A program made the translations under genes and the position numbers. DNA of 45,584 nt from Candidatus Symbiothrix dinenymphae (GTDB lineage: Bacteria; Bacteroidota; Bacteroidia; Bacteroidales; Azobacteroidaceae): the NCBI GenBank assembly GCA_001417715.1, contig BBRT01000133.1, forward strand, positions 1 through 45,584, in the 5' to 3' direction. Below the pieces are notes generated by a model. That model was not told where the DNA came from. It saw nothing but the letters and a program-made list of their open reading frames with translations, and searched no databases. Shown in pieces: positions 16,770-26,109 of this stretch (position 1 is its first letter; each line of letters begins with the position of its first letter).

Positions 16770-16970
16770 TTCAATCCAAACACTTTTTCACTCCGTATCA
16801 AAGCCAAAGCTTCGCTTCCCCTTAGTCAATCACTAAGGAAACCTGTCTCGGATAACTCGCCATCTTTAAACAAGATGCGGTTCTTTATCCGGTTATGTAC
16901 TAATCATTTGCAAGGCTGATGCCTTGCTTTTAATCCAATGTAGGCAGAGCCTACGTTGAACAAGGATTTT
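16770..16970. repeat. Cassette-boundary repeat, copy D
   Basis: Same order as copy C: TTTCAATCCAAACAC leader, CAAAGCTTCGCTTCCCC, CTTAGTCAATCACTAAGG, AACAAGATGCG, TATGTACTAATC, GCAAGGCTGATGCCTTGC, TAGGCAGAGCCTA. It lies between module 2 and the immunity lipoprotein of the full-length Rhs gene. The remaining 60 bases to 17029 show nothing recognisable. Confidence 0.85.
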
Positions 16971-17029
16971 TGACTTTTTATCGCAGTTGCTACACACATA
17001 CTTATTACTTTGTTCAATCCTTATGCCGT

Positions 17030-17479
17030 CTATCTTGCTACAAAAACAAGACTAATGTTTCCTATTTCAAGAGGATTTCCATTACATAGTATGAAATTAT
17101 CAATATTAACTGTTATTGTGTCGCCACTTTGAACAACTTGATTTATAACAATGCTAATTGTTCCATCACTATTGATATTCCTTACATCTTTTATAAGACC
17201 ACCTCCATTTTCCAGATAAACACTTGACGTGAGCAATTCTCCTTTATGGATTATTTCCAATTTATCAGGATTTATTACAATGGGAGAGTTTAATTTAAAA
17301 TTCAAGTATGTATGAATTTGTCTATCCGCTAATACAGAACCACGAACATCAACTTTACCACATTCAAAATTGAAACTCTTTTCAAAACCATTACTATCTA
17401 TTGTTACTCTCAAAATATAAGGATCGCAGGACAATAGCGAAAGTGAGAACAATAATAAGATAAAAATATTTGCCTTCAT
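17030..17479 (-). CDS. Lipoprotein in immunity position of the full-length Rhs
   Basis: 149 residues with a lipoprotein signal (lipobox LLSC, Cys about residue 18). The mature part is beta-strand rich (KSFNFECGKVDVRGSV, TYLNFKLNSPIVINPDKLEI, GTISIVINQVVQSGDTITVNI), consistent with a small Ig-like or sandwich domain. I do not recognise the family. It starts 12 bases after the stop of the 2093-residue Rhs gene, so immunity protein is the natural reading. A membrane-anchored periplasmic or surface protein would protect against an extracellular or periplasmic tip activity. Confidence 0.6.
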   Translation of the reverse strand: MKANIFILLLFSLSLLSCDPYILRVTIDSNGFEKSFNFECGKVDVRGSVLADRQIHTYLNFKLNSPIVINPDKLEIIHKGELLTSSVYLENGGGLIKDVRNINSDGTISIVINQVVQSGDTITVNIDNFILCNGNPLEIGNISLVFVAR

Positions 17480-17491
17480 ATTTTCAATGTA

Positions 17492-20400
17492 TTAATAGTT
17501 AAACCAATCATAACCATAAGCTTGCCTTTCAAAATAATTGTATTCAAAAATAGAGTGCCAAAAATCTCTACCTATCAATGCACCACTTATACCCTGTAAT
17601 CCGTAATGAAGTAAGAATGTATCGCCAAATGCTCTTGATTGCCAAATATGGTGCATTTCATGCTGTAACGTTCTCGGTGTATTAGTAAACCCGTCAGGTC
17701 CCATCACAGAATACGGTCCCCAAGCACCGCCCATATATTCCATTAAACCGCCGGTGTAAACAGGTGCTAAGTTTTTCCAATCAAATTTTGCCTTACCGCC
17801 GAAAGCAAGATTACCCAAACCTAATGCGTTTGTCGCAATATTGCCTAAATTATTCTGCCATTGCAAGAGTTTTTGTCCCTTGCCAAGCGTTAAATTAACA
17901 GGCCCGACTCCTAATGTTACTTTTGAAAATGGGTCATCGCCACTCGCCCAATTATTACCTATGGATTGCCCTGCTGTTCCAATCATTTGGTAGCCGAGTT
18001 TTCCGCCAAGTTGGGCAAACGCATTTTCTGCGCCCCAAGCCTTTATCATTCCAAAACCACCTGTCGCACCCCAAGCCCCTGTGGCTGCTCCAACAAGTCC
18101 TGCTTTCCAAGCACCGTCCCAACCACCGCCAGAAATTGCATTCATACCTATATTTATGGAAGCACTGTTTACAATAGAACTTGTAATACCCCACGCATTT
18201 GTTGCTACGCTTGCTCCGTTAGCTGCGACCGTTGTCATTCCAGTTGCTCCGATAGCCGCCGAAAACAACCCACCTGCTGCTGCACCTACAAACGCACCCG
18301 CAATCGCACCTTGCCAAGCATCAGGTTTCCAATCCCAAAACGCCGCCGTTCCCGATTGTATAGACGCACCTGTATATGCACCAACAACAGCACCAATAAT
18401 CACAGGTATAAACCAGGCGATTTCGCCAGAGGGGTCGGTATATTTAAACGGATTATTCATACAATAAGCATACCGATTATAATTCAACCAATCACCGGGA
18501 GCTTGCAAATAAGGATCCGGACTAAAAAACTGCGCCGTCAGCGGGTCATACACCCGCCCATTCATATTGATGAGCGCGAAGTCATCCAAATGCTCATGCA
18601 TCGTGTAGCCTCTGCTGAGAATAAACGCCGTGCGTGTATCGCGCTGAGCCCAATTGGTCGGATTGCGTCGATTACCCCACGGGTCGTATGCATAGCGTTC
18701 TGCTACGGAGCCATCTTCATTCGATAAAGCAATTAAAGAACCTTGAAAATCGGTGTGAGCGTAGTACAAGGTATTGTCTATCAGCACCGCCGCTAAACCA
18801 TTGCCGCCACTGATATAGTGTATTTGTCGGGTAACACCGTTTTGCGTTTCTTCCTCGTAATTGCCCATGTAATAACGAGTTAGCGATGTGCCGGATTTAG
18901 TCAGCACCGATTTGATGCGTTGCTCGTCCGTGCCATAAGAAATATTCAAAACGTTGCCGTCTTCTGCAACCTTCTTGACCTTTTTGAAATCAGTATAATC
19001 AATTTTCTGCTCGTTCGACATAAAACTCGGAACCCCTGAAATTGAATCTAATGCATGGGGTCTGCCTTCGGCACCATAATGCAAAGTGAAATCGCCCAAG
19101 TCGCTTTTTTTCGCAATATTGCCGTTGGCATCGTAAGTCAGGAAATTGTCATCCCAATCAGTCAATCGGTTTTTATCATCGTAAGCAAACGATTCTTTAT
19201 AACCTATTCTTCTATCTTGTCGGTACTCCAAATTTCCTTTGGCATCAAAACTATACGCGAGGTTTGTAATGCCTTGTGTAACAATTGAAGTCGGGAATCC
19301 TCTGCTGTCAAATCCAAACGTTGTTGTTTTGCCTCCGCTTTGCGTTTTCGTCAATTGCCCGTGCGCATTGCTTTCTGTGGCAGCCCATATCGTACGGTTG
19401 TCAACATCTTTTACAGAGGTGAGGTAGCTGTAAGAATCGTAAATATTGGTAATCACATAGCCACTTGGGTATGTTTCTTTGTAAACACGCCCTAAACGGT
19501 CATATTCTATACTTCGTGTGAAAATTTTATTTTCGCCGACCACATCAGTAGCTTTTTTGATTCGGTCAAAATCATCATACTCATACGATTTATGCTGGTC
19601 GGAGATAGAAACACCATGCAGGCGATGCAAATTATCATATACGTAATTGGTTTTTTCTGTGCCTCGTTGCTTATAGTTCAATAAACCGGAGGTTGCGTAA
19701 TTATATGAAGTGGTAACATAGCTGTTATCATGGATTTTTTGTTTTTCTTCCGTCAATTGCCCCCAGCCATCGTATTTAGATGTAATTGTTCCGGCATCGG
19801 GGTCGGTCAGTTTCGTGCGGTTGCCTTGCAAATCGTATTCCATGCTTAATTCGTGATTTAGTTTCGGGTCACCTTCAGGCGTAGCCGTCTTTACAAGACC
19901 TGACGCATAATGCGTGAAATTCACGGTTTTCTCATTAGTCGTTTCAGAAACGACTAATCCTGCCGCATTGATAGTGGTTTCTTTTGTATCGGTGGGGGTA
20001 GTAACGATGGTTGTGAATCCCAAATAGGCGTAATTGGTGGTTCCCATAGGCGTAACAATAGAGTCGATCATGCCGTAAATATTATACGAGTAAGTAGAAG
20101 CCCATGTTTTTGTGCCTGTATCAAAATAGGGTTCCGACACGCGATAGACTTGTCCTTTGGTATTATATTCGGTATCCACCCAAATCTTCTTTTTGCTTAA
20201 GCCGTATGATTCGCTACGAAGTTCTCGCCCTAACGCATCATACCAAATTATGACCGGCGATTGTCCTGATGTTTCTGCATAACTGTAATATTTAGCATTG
20301 GTGGGTTTTCCGGCTGTGCTGCCTGCCCATTGCAAAGTTGCCACCGATTTAAGCCCATCAGGATAGGTGGTATTGGTAAGCCGCCCCCAACCGTCATACT

Positions 20401-23400
20401 TGTAAGAAGTGCTTCCCAAGCGGTTGTTTTCACTGTTTAACAGCCCGCGTGCTTCATCCCAGTCGTAGGTAGTTGTCTCGCCTAAATGATTGGTTTTCGA
20501 CCGTATGAAGCGACCGGAAGAGGTGTATGCAACGGTTGAAGTGCGTGTTTGCCCATTAGTTGTTACTTTTATCGTTTTCGGTTGCCCAAAATTTGTAAAA
20601 TTACTGTAAACAGTTTCTACTTTATTTCCATCGTCCGGATCTATTATTTCTTTGGTCATTGCTCCTTGCGTATTGTATTCGTAAGTGGAAGTCCGCGTGT
20701 AGGTGTTTCCGTCATATTCTTTTTTGACACTAACATAATCCGGCACACACCTTGGCCCGCGCCATACATAATACCGTGTCTGCGTTTCTACCAAATTGCC
20801 CTTGGTGATTTTGATAGTTTCTGGATTTCCATCCTCATCATAATCGGATGTTTTTGTAGTAACAGACAAACCGGTTAGCCCATCTCTAATGGTTTGCGAA
20901 TTTATATACGGAACGATGCGTTTATTGGCAAGCTTTCGATAGGTTTTAGTATTCGTTGTGGTTGAAATAGCGGTTATAGTTCTTGAATAAGATGACTCAA
21001 GGGTTATTTTTTGTTCGGCTATGTATGGGATATAATAAGTTGGATCATAGCCGTAACTTGTAGTTGTCTTATGGTTCGTTTTTGAATTTAAAGCAACAAC
21101 TTCATTAAAACCGAGAAAACCTTTGCCCTGCGTATGCACTTTGGCTCCTTTATAAGTGTAATCGGTTGCACTTGCCTCCGTTGTTCCCGCATTGGCAGTT
21201 ACTTTCTTCACGGCATAGAGTGGTGCCTGCATATCCATTACCGGATATTGTGCACCTGTCCCTTTGGTATAAATTCCACCATTGGCAAGAGAGGCGTATT
21301 CCAATGTTGTTTTATTTTGCAAACTGTTAGTAATAGAGGTAACTTTTCCGCTATTGGCAGTATAGCCACTCCGTTTATAAAGTCGCCATTTTTGTTCTTT
21401 GGCAGTAGAGATTTGCCTGGTCGCAGAACAATCAAAGCCGTAGAACATTAATTCCTGTCTGCCGGTTCCGCTGAAATCGCCGATTGCAAAATATTGGCTT
21501 AAGGCATCATCTTTATCGTAAATAACAGTTTTATACAATTCAAAAGAGGTTCCCGTGGAGCGAAACCAATACACTCTATGCTTATTAAATTCGCCCCAAG
21601 GTTCTCCTATGCCAAAATTATCATACCACCAATCTGTTTTTCTATCATAAACAGCATCGTTAATAATAATATCAGATTTCCCGTCTCCATCAAAATCCAT
21701 AACAAAGCATTGGTCTTTATTATCATTTCTATTTGTATATTCTTCTTCAATAATATTAAGATTGGAAATAACAGTGGATTTTGTCTTAGTGAATGTTTTG
21801 TTTCCATTATTCATAATTATATGCCAATTGGCATTACAATGTTCATTTACAATAAAATCAGGTAAACCATCGCCGTTGAAATCACCAATTTTGATGTAAC
21901 GGTAATCTTTATTAAATAATGTTTCGGATGTAGAGCCGGCATCAGAAAGAGCAGAATTGCTAATGCCGGTCCCTCGATTCCAAAAAATCGTATAGCCGGT
22001 AGAGTGGACTACAAAAACATCATTTAAGCCATCGCCATCATAGTCGGCAACAAACAATTTTTCAGGTTTGGAAGGCAGTGTAAGATTAAACGAAGCTTTA
22101 TATATGGCTGCATCTGAGTCTTGATTGTGACCGATAATGTAACATGGATATCTATTTGAACTTTGACCTTTATCTATAAAAATAATATCAACTCTACCAT
22201 CGTTGTTCATATCAGCAATCGCAAATTCAGGTACTTCTCCACTTATCAAAGTGGTTGAAAAGAGTTTTGAATTACTATTAACAAAGTTAAATTTAAGAGT
22301 GTTACCGACAAGTTCGGGCGATACCAATTCGTTAATGCCATCGCCGTTAAAATCCAGCGGCAGCAAGCTAACAGAATGCTCTCCACAGTTATAAATTGTT
22401 GTCGGAGAAAACTGCACATTTCCGGAACTAAGAGATGCCTTATATACAATGGCATACTTGGAACTTCCACTCATATATGTTCCAACCAAATCAGACAACC
22501 CGTTTCCGTTCATGTCAGCCGCAAAGAAACTTTGCGCTCCATAACCGGCAGATGTGCTTACTGAGCCGGTATTGAATGTTAGAGAAGAAGCCGTTTGTGA
22601 AAACGCCGGCAGAACATCCCAACTCAATATGATTGGATTAAAATGTTCTCCCGCACCATTCTTTTCTGTTATAGTTTTCAAACGCGAAAAATTGTCAGTT
22701 TCAGCATATTCAAAGACATATTCCCGATAAGTAGTGCTCCCCGTTTTAGACGTGATGCCGGACAAACGATAGGACATAGACCCTTTGACACCTTCCATTA
22801 CGAAAGGCACTTTATCAGAGCGAGAAGTATAGTTGAAAGAAACTGTATTTTCCGATGGCGTGGTTTCGTTTTTGTTTTTTCCATAAGTGATAGTGTTTGG
22901 GCGCACAAAATAATTATCCTTGTGATAAGTGTAATTCATATAGTTACCAAAAGCATCCTCTACATAATCTAAATACCATGCGTTGATTCTGGGAGTAGAA
23001 CGCCCTGCAGTATAACTTTGACGGGCACCGGTTGTGCGGCCATAATAGTATACCTTTCCGTCTTTGGTTACCACTTCAAACCATGTGTCAGCAATAGTAG
23101 TGGTATATGTTCCATGCACAATCACAAGTGTAAAAGGGTCAGATTCAGGAAAATACAAAGCCCCTTCGTCTCCTACAGGTCCCGCCGAAGCATGAAGAAG
23201 TAGCCTTTGTCCGTCCAAATAATAGGCATCACCTATAAAATGGGTCAATCCCCCGGCTGCCCCATCGTGATAGATGTCTCTTGTCCCGCGAGTGATGACG
23301 GATATTCCTGACAAATTACACCCCCAACCCACCAATCCGTTGCCGACTTGACTATTGTACACTAAAGAAATACTCGGTTGCAGACCTTGAATGCCCGCAG

Positions 23401-23773
23401 GAACTTCTATCGGCACACTATAAGTTGCCGCACCACTTGGACTAACATCCAACGTACCGGACAGATTGCCCACCATAGCTCCCTCTGTTGAGCTGCTTCT
23501 TATTGTGCCATCCGGTCTGGCGTACGTATTCCCCGTTGGCGGAAACAACAACGTTTGGTCTATTCGACCAATAAACGAATTTCCGGATGTCGCCGTATAA
23601 CTGAATCCGGGCTTCAGAGTGATAGAATCCAACGCCACATAAGTTTTATTGCCACTCACAGGGGCTGCGAAAGTCCACTCTCGCGCTTCCTCTATCGTTT
23701 GCGAAAATACTGAGGGAGGGACGCAAAAAATACCTGTAAGGACTATCCAAAATTTGATGTATATCTTTTTCAT
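17492..23773 (-). CDS. Full-length SpvB/FG-GAP/Rhs repeat protein with zincin-like tip
   Basis: 2093 residues. A signal peptide ends near FSQT (about 25). A SpvB-like segment follows (about 115-170: YSVPIEVPAGIQGLQPSISL...GWGCNLSG). About 400-760 holds repeated FG-GAP/VCBS calcium-type motifs (DFNGDGIN, DMNNDGRVD, DYDGDGLND, DFNGDGLPD, DFDGDGKSD). Then a long YD/Rhs shell ends near 1780 with YDPLTAQFFSPDPYLQ and YNRYAYCMNNPFKYTDPSGE. The tip (about 1780-2093) has Gly/Ala-rich helices and ends with LQHEMHHIWQSRAFGD and NYFERQAYGYD, an HExxH plus downstream Glu, as in zinc peptidases. Rhs shells enclose and release toxic tips; delivery here is unproven. It is the third gene of a minus-strand operon starting at 26053. 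Confidence 0.88.
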   Translation of the reverse strand: MKKIYIKFWIVLTGIFCVPPSVFSQTIEEAREWTFAAPVSGNKTYVALDSITLKPGFSYTATSGNSFIGRIDQTLLFPPTGNTYARPDGTIRSSSTEGAMVGNLSGTLDVSPSGAATYSVPIEVPAGIQGLQPSISLVYNSQVGNGLVGWGCNLSGISVITRGTRDIYHDGAAGGLTHFIGDAYYLDGQRLLLHASAGPVGDEGALYFPESDPFTLVIVHGTYTTTIADTWFEVVTKDGKVYYYGRTTGARQSYTAGRSTPRINAWYLDYVEDAFGNYMNYTYHKDNYFVRPNTITYGKNKNETTPSENTVSFNYTSRSDKVPFVMEGVKGSMSYRLSGITSKTGSTTYREYVFEYAETDNFSRLKTITEKNGAGEHFNPIILSWDVLPAFSQTASSLTFNTGSVSTSAGYGAQSFFAADMNGNGLSDLVGTYMSGSSKYAIVYKASLSSGNVQFSPTTIYNCGEHSVSLLPLDFNGDGINELVSPELVGNTLKFNFVNSNSKLFSTTLISGEVPEFAIADMNNDGRVDIIFIDKGQSSNRYPCYIIGHNQDSDAAIYKASFNLTLPSKPEKLFVADYDGDGLNDVFVVHSTGYTIFWNRGTGISNSALSDAGSTSETLFNKDYRYIKIGDFNGDGLPDFIVNEHCNANWHIIMNNGNKTFTKTKSTVISNLNIIEEEYTNRNDNKDQCFVMDFDGDGKSDIIINDAVYDRKTDWWYDNFGIGEPWGEFNKHRVYWFRSTGTSFELYKTVIYDKDDALSQYFAIGDFSGTGRQELMFYGFDCSATRQISTAKEQKWRLYKRSGYTANSGKVTSITNSLQNKTTLEYASLANGGIYTKGTGAQYPVMDMQAPLYAVKKVTANAGTTEASATDYTYKGAKVHTQGKGFLGFNEVVALNSKTNHKTTTSYGYDPTYYIPYIAEQKITLESSYSRTITAISTTTNTKTYRKLANKRIVPYINSQTIRDGLTGLSVTTKTSDYDEDGNPETIKITKGNLVETQTRYYVWRGPRCVPDYVSVKKEYDGNTYTRTSTYEYNTQGAMTKEIIDPDDGNKVETVYSNFTNFGQPKTIKVTTNGQTRTSTVAYTSSGRFIRSKTNHLGETTTYDWDEARGLLNSENNRLGSTSYKYDGWGRLTNTTYPDGLKSVATLQWAGSTAGKPTNAKYYSYAETSGQSPVIIWYDALGRELRSESYGLSKKKIWVDTEYNTKGQVYRVSEPYFDTGTKTWASTYSYNIYGMIDSIVTPMGTTNYAYLGFTTIVTTPTDTKETTINAAGLVVSETTNEKTVNFTHYASGLVKTATPEGDPKLNHELSMEYDLQGNRTKLTDPDAGTITSKYDGWGQLTEEKQKIHDNSYVTTSYNYATSGLLNYKQRGTEKTNYVYDNLHRLHGVSISDQHKSYEYDDFDRIKKATDVVGENKIFTRSIEYDRLGRVYKETYPSGYVITNIYDSYSYLTSVKDVDNRTIWAATESNAHGQLTKTQSGGKTTTFGFDSRGFPTSIVTQGITNLAYSFDAKGNLEYRQDRRIGYKESFAYDDKNRLTDWDDNFLTYDANGNIAKKSDLGDFTLHYGAEGRPHALDSISGVPSFMSNEQKIDYTDFKKVKKVAEDGNVLNISYGTDEQRIKSVLTKSGTSLTRYYMGNYEEETQNGVTRQIHYISGGNGLAAVLIDNTLYYAHTDFQGSLIALSNEDGSVAERYAYDPWGNRRNPTNWAQRDTRTAFILSRGYTMHEHLDDFALINMNGRVYDPLTAQFFSPDPYLQAPGDWLNYNRYAYCMNNPFKYTDPSGEIAWFIPVIIGAVVGAYTGASIQSGTAAFWDWKPDAWQGAIAGAFVGAAAGGLFSAAIGATGMTTVAANGASVATNAWGITSSIVNSASINIGMNAISGGGWDGAWKAGLVGAATGAWGATGGFGMIKAWGAENAFAQLGGKLGYQMIGTAGQSIGNNWASGDDPFSKVTLGVGPVNLTLGKGQKLLQWQNNLGNIATNALGLGNLAFGGKAKFDWKNLAPVYTGGLMEYMGGAWGPYSVMGPDGFTNTPRTLQHEMHHIWQSRAFGDTFLLHYGLQGISGALIGRDFWHSIFEYNYFERQAYGYDWFNY

Positions 23774-23778
23774 GGCAG

Positions 23779-24213
23779 CTACTTTTTAATGATTTTCCAT
23801 TTTGTGTGCTCCGTCCCCGCAATGATGTGCAACAGATAAACCCCTGCCGGCTGACTGGTGATATTCAAATTGGCAACATCCCGAATGCCTTTTTGAGTGG
23901 TAATCAAATTGCCTTGCAAATTATAGAGCGCAATTTGAGCCGTTGTGCCCTCCTTCATATTTTCAATACTCACTTGCAACAGCCCTTCCGTTGGATTAGG
24001 ATAAATTTTGATGACCATTTCCGCAAGCATTTCAGAATAAAACGTGGTGTCATTAGCACTTCTTAGAGGAGAGTCATCGTAAACCACCGAACGGGAAACC
24101 CTGTTGCCGGCAGCATCATAACCAAAACGGATGGATTCCAACACATTTTCTTCTCCGAAAACACCGACAATTCCTGTCATTAACAGCAAACAAAAAACGA
24201 ATGATTTTTTCAT
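23779..24213 (-). CDS. Short YD-motif protein with T9SS sorting domain
   Basis: 144 residues: signal peptide (MKKSFVFCLLLMTGIVGVFG), a single YD-like motif ESIRFGYDAAGNRVSRSVV at about 26-44, then a linker and a type A T9SS C-terminal domain (VIKIYPNPTEGLLQVSIEN, AQIALYNLQGNLI, QPAGVYLLHIIAG, TKWKIIKK). It should be exported across the outer membrane and anchored. It is packed between the shaft protein (gap 4) and the Rhs gene (gap 5), so it probably works with them, perhaps as a surface adaptor for the Rhs shell; that role is inference. Confidence 0.75.
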   Translation of the reverse strand: MKKSFVFCLLLMTGIVGVFGEENVLESIRFGYDAAGNRVSRSVVYDDSPLRSANDTTFYSEMLAEMVIKIYPNPTEGLLQVSIENMKEGTTAQIALYNLQGNLITTQKGIRDVANLNITSQPAGVYLLHIIAGTEHTKWKIIKK

Positions 24214-24217
24214 GGCT

Positions 24218-26053
24218 CTACTGTTTATTAGTTTCTAATTTTTCAATTTTAGATGTCAATGCCTCAATCATTTTCTGCTGCTGAATAGCATGGAGCGTGA
24301 GTTCTTCAATCTTTTGCAGCAGTTTCACTTGCATTTCGCCCACACCCATCCCTTCACCGGATTGCATCTCCAAGGCAGAGGGAATTTCCGGCAAATGCTT
24401 ATTCTCTTTAATGAAATCGCTTACTTCCGACAGTGGCTGTAATGGATAATCCTCGTCGAAAACAAAATCCGCACCGGCAACGATGATTTTCACTTCCTTG
24501 GCACGAACAGTACCATCGACATCCAATTTGGCAGTCGGATGAGTAACACCAATACCCACATTGCCGGTAACCGTGGCATTTGCCGCCGAAATAGTGCCAC
24601 TCACAGCTGCATTGCCGGTAATTGCTGCATTTTTCGCAGAAATAGTTTCTCTAATAGTTGCATTGCCGGAAATTGTGGCACTTGCCGCAGAAATAGTGTC
24701 GGTAACAGCCGCGTTGCCGGTAATCGCAGCATTTTTCGCAGAAATAGTTTCTCCAATAGTTGCATTTCCGGAAATTGCGGCACTTGCCGCAGAAATAGAG
24801 CCGGTAACAGCCGTGTTGCCGGAAATCGCAGCATTTTTCGCAGAAATAGTTTCACTAACAGCCGCATTGCCGGAAATCGTGGCATTTTTCGCAGAAATAG
24901 TTTCACTAACAGCCGCATTGCCGGAAATTGTTGCATTTGCCGCAGAAATAGAGCCACCAACAGTCGCGTTTTCGGCAATCGTTGCATTTTTCGCCGAAAC
25001 AGAGCCACCAACAGTCGCGTTTTCGGCAATCGTTGCATTTTTCGCCGAAACAGTACCTGTAACAGCCGCATTGCCATCAATCGTTGCATTTTTCGCAGAC
25101 ACAGTGCCGTTAACTGTAGCATTTGCCGCCGAAATAGTGCCGGTAACAGTCGCATTGCCGGAAATCGCTGCATTAGCCGCAGAAATAGCTCCACTAACGG
25201 CTACTTCGCCAACCGTTGCTTTTGCCGCCGAAACAGTGCCTGTAACAGCCGCGTTTTCGGCAATCGTTGCATTTTTCGCAGAAACCGTGCCACTAACAGC
25301 CGCATTGCCATCAATTGTTGCATTTTTCGCAGAAACCGTGCCACTAACAGCCGCATTGCCATCAATTGTTGCATTTTTCGCCGAAACAGTACCGTTAACC
25401 GTTGCATTTGCCGCCGAAACAGTGCCACCAACAGTCGCGTTTTCGGCAATCGTTGCATTTTTCGCCGAAACAGTGCCTGTAACAGCCGCGTTGCCATCAA
25501 TCGTTGCATTTTTTGCCGAAACAGTACCGGCAATCGTTGCATCAGCCGCAGAAACAGTGCCACCAACAGCCGCATTTTCGGCAATCGTGGCATTTTTCGC
25601 CGAGATAGTTTCACTAACAGCGGCGTTGCCTGTAATCGTGGCACTTCCTGTAGCGATAGTGCCACTCACAGCGACATTGCCACCAACCTGTAACTTGCTC
25701 GTTGGGGTTGTAACACCAATACCCACATTGCCATTTTGGAGAAAGGTGACGGCATCTTGCGTGCCTGCCCTAAAATACAGATTGGGCGCAAAATCAATGT
25801 AGGCATTCCCGGAATGATGCAATTTTAATCTGTTGCCTGCATCTGAATTAGAACCAATCCAATAGGACTGCCCCGATGGAACGTAAACACTGCCATTCAC
25901 ATCCAATTTAGCTTTTGGAGCCGACGTGCCAATACCTACATCTATTGCAGCAGGATTGCTGTACAATACACCTGTGCCAGATGTCCAACTTTGCGAATAC
26001 GCGGCTGTCTGACAGCCGCAAACCAAGATAAAAAATAATGTACTCTTTTTCAT
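24218..26053 (-). CDS. Secreted beta-repeat shaft protein with tail-fibre-like C-terminus
   Basis: 611 residues with a signal peptide (cleavage near AYSQS). The N-terminal GIGTSAPKAKLDVNGSVYV and GNVGIGVTTPTSKLQVGG motifs are the trimeric-fibre type seen in phage-tail-like and Bacteroidota surface proteins. Residues about 135-515 are some 22 repeats, mostly 17 residues (NATIDGNAAVSGTVSAK type; three shortened to 11, one 16), likely a beta-solenoid rod. The C-terminus has FDEDYPLQPLSEVSDFIKEN, LPEIPSALEM and a coiled coil KLLQKIEELTLHAIQQQKMI, a common end domain. It is first gene of the Rhs operon, with a full promoter upstream. The 51-base repeats leave other frames open; those are not genes. 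Confidence 0.8.
   Translation of the reverse strand: MKKSTLFFILVCGCQTAAYSQSWTSGTGVLYSNPAAIDVGIGTSAPKAKLDVNGSVYVPSGQSYWIGSNSDAGNRLKLHHSGNAYIDFAPNLYFRAGTQDAVTFLQNGNVGIGVTTPTSKLQVGGNVAVSGTIATGSATITGNAAVSETISAKNATIAENAAVGGTVSAADATIAGTVSAKNATIDGNAAVTGTVSAKNATIAENATVGGTVSAANATVNGTVSAKNATIDGNAAVSGTVSAKNATIDGNAAVSGTVSAKNATIAENAAVTGTVSAAKATVGEVAVSGAISAANAAISGNATVTGTISAANATVNGTVSAKNATIDGNAAVTGTVSAKNATIAENATVGGSVSAKNATIAENATVGGSISAANATISGNAAVSETISAKNATISGNAAVSETISAKNAAISGNTAVTGSISAASAAISGNATIGETISAKNAAITGNAAVTDTISAASATISGNATIRETISAKNAAITGNAAVSGTISAANATVTGNVGIGVTHPTAKLDVDGTVRAKEVKIIVAGADFVFDEDYPLQPLSEVSDFIKENKHLPEIPSALEMQSGEGMGVGEMQVKLLQKIEELTLHAIQQQKMIEALTSKIEKLETNKQ
24560..25670. repeat. Tandem 51-bp coding repeats inside the shaft gene
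   Basis: About 22 imperfect direct repeats of 51 bases (three units shortened to 33). Each encodes Ala/Thr/Ser-rich 17-residue units separated by the near-constant VSAK or ISAA. Blocks are sometimes exactly repeated (two adjacent identical NATIDGNAAVSGTVSAK units), a sign of recent copy change. Confidence 0.85.
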
Positions 26054-26109
26054 GACTTTATAATTTAAACATTTATATTGAATGCCAATTTTTGCTCAAT
26101 TTTCGGCTA

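Noticed and set aside
10341-16970. Cassette repeats as integron attC sites
   Set aside because: They contain hairpins but no recognisable core sites, and no integrase gene is in the window; left as an open question, not a call.
24560-25670. Regular repeats that could suggest a CRISPR array
   Set aside because: The 51-base repeats have no spacers and are in frame within a secreted protein; they are coding repeats.
24539-25802. Long open frames on the plus strand and a second minus-strand frame opposite the shaft gene
   Set aside because: They are mirror frames of the low-complexity repeats, with Arg/Asn/Cys- or Leu/Arg/Gln-rich nonsense and no start signals.
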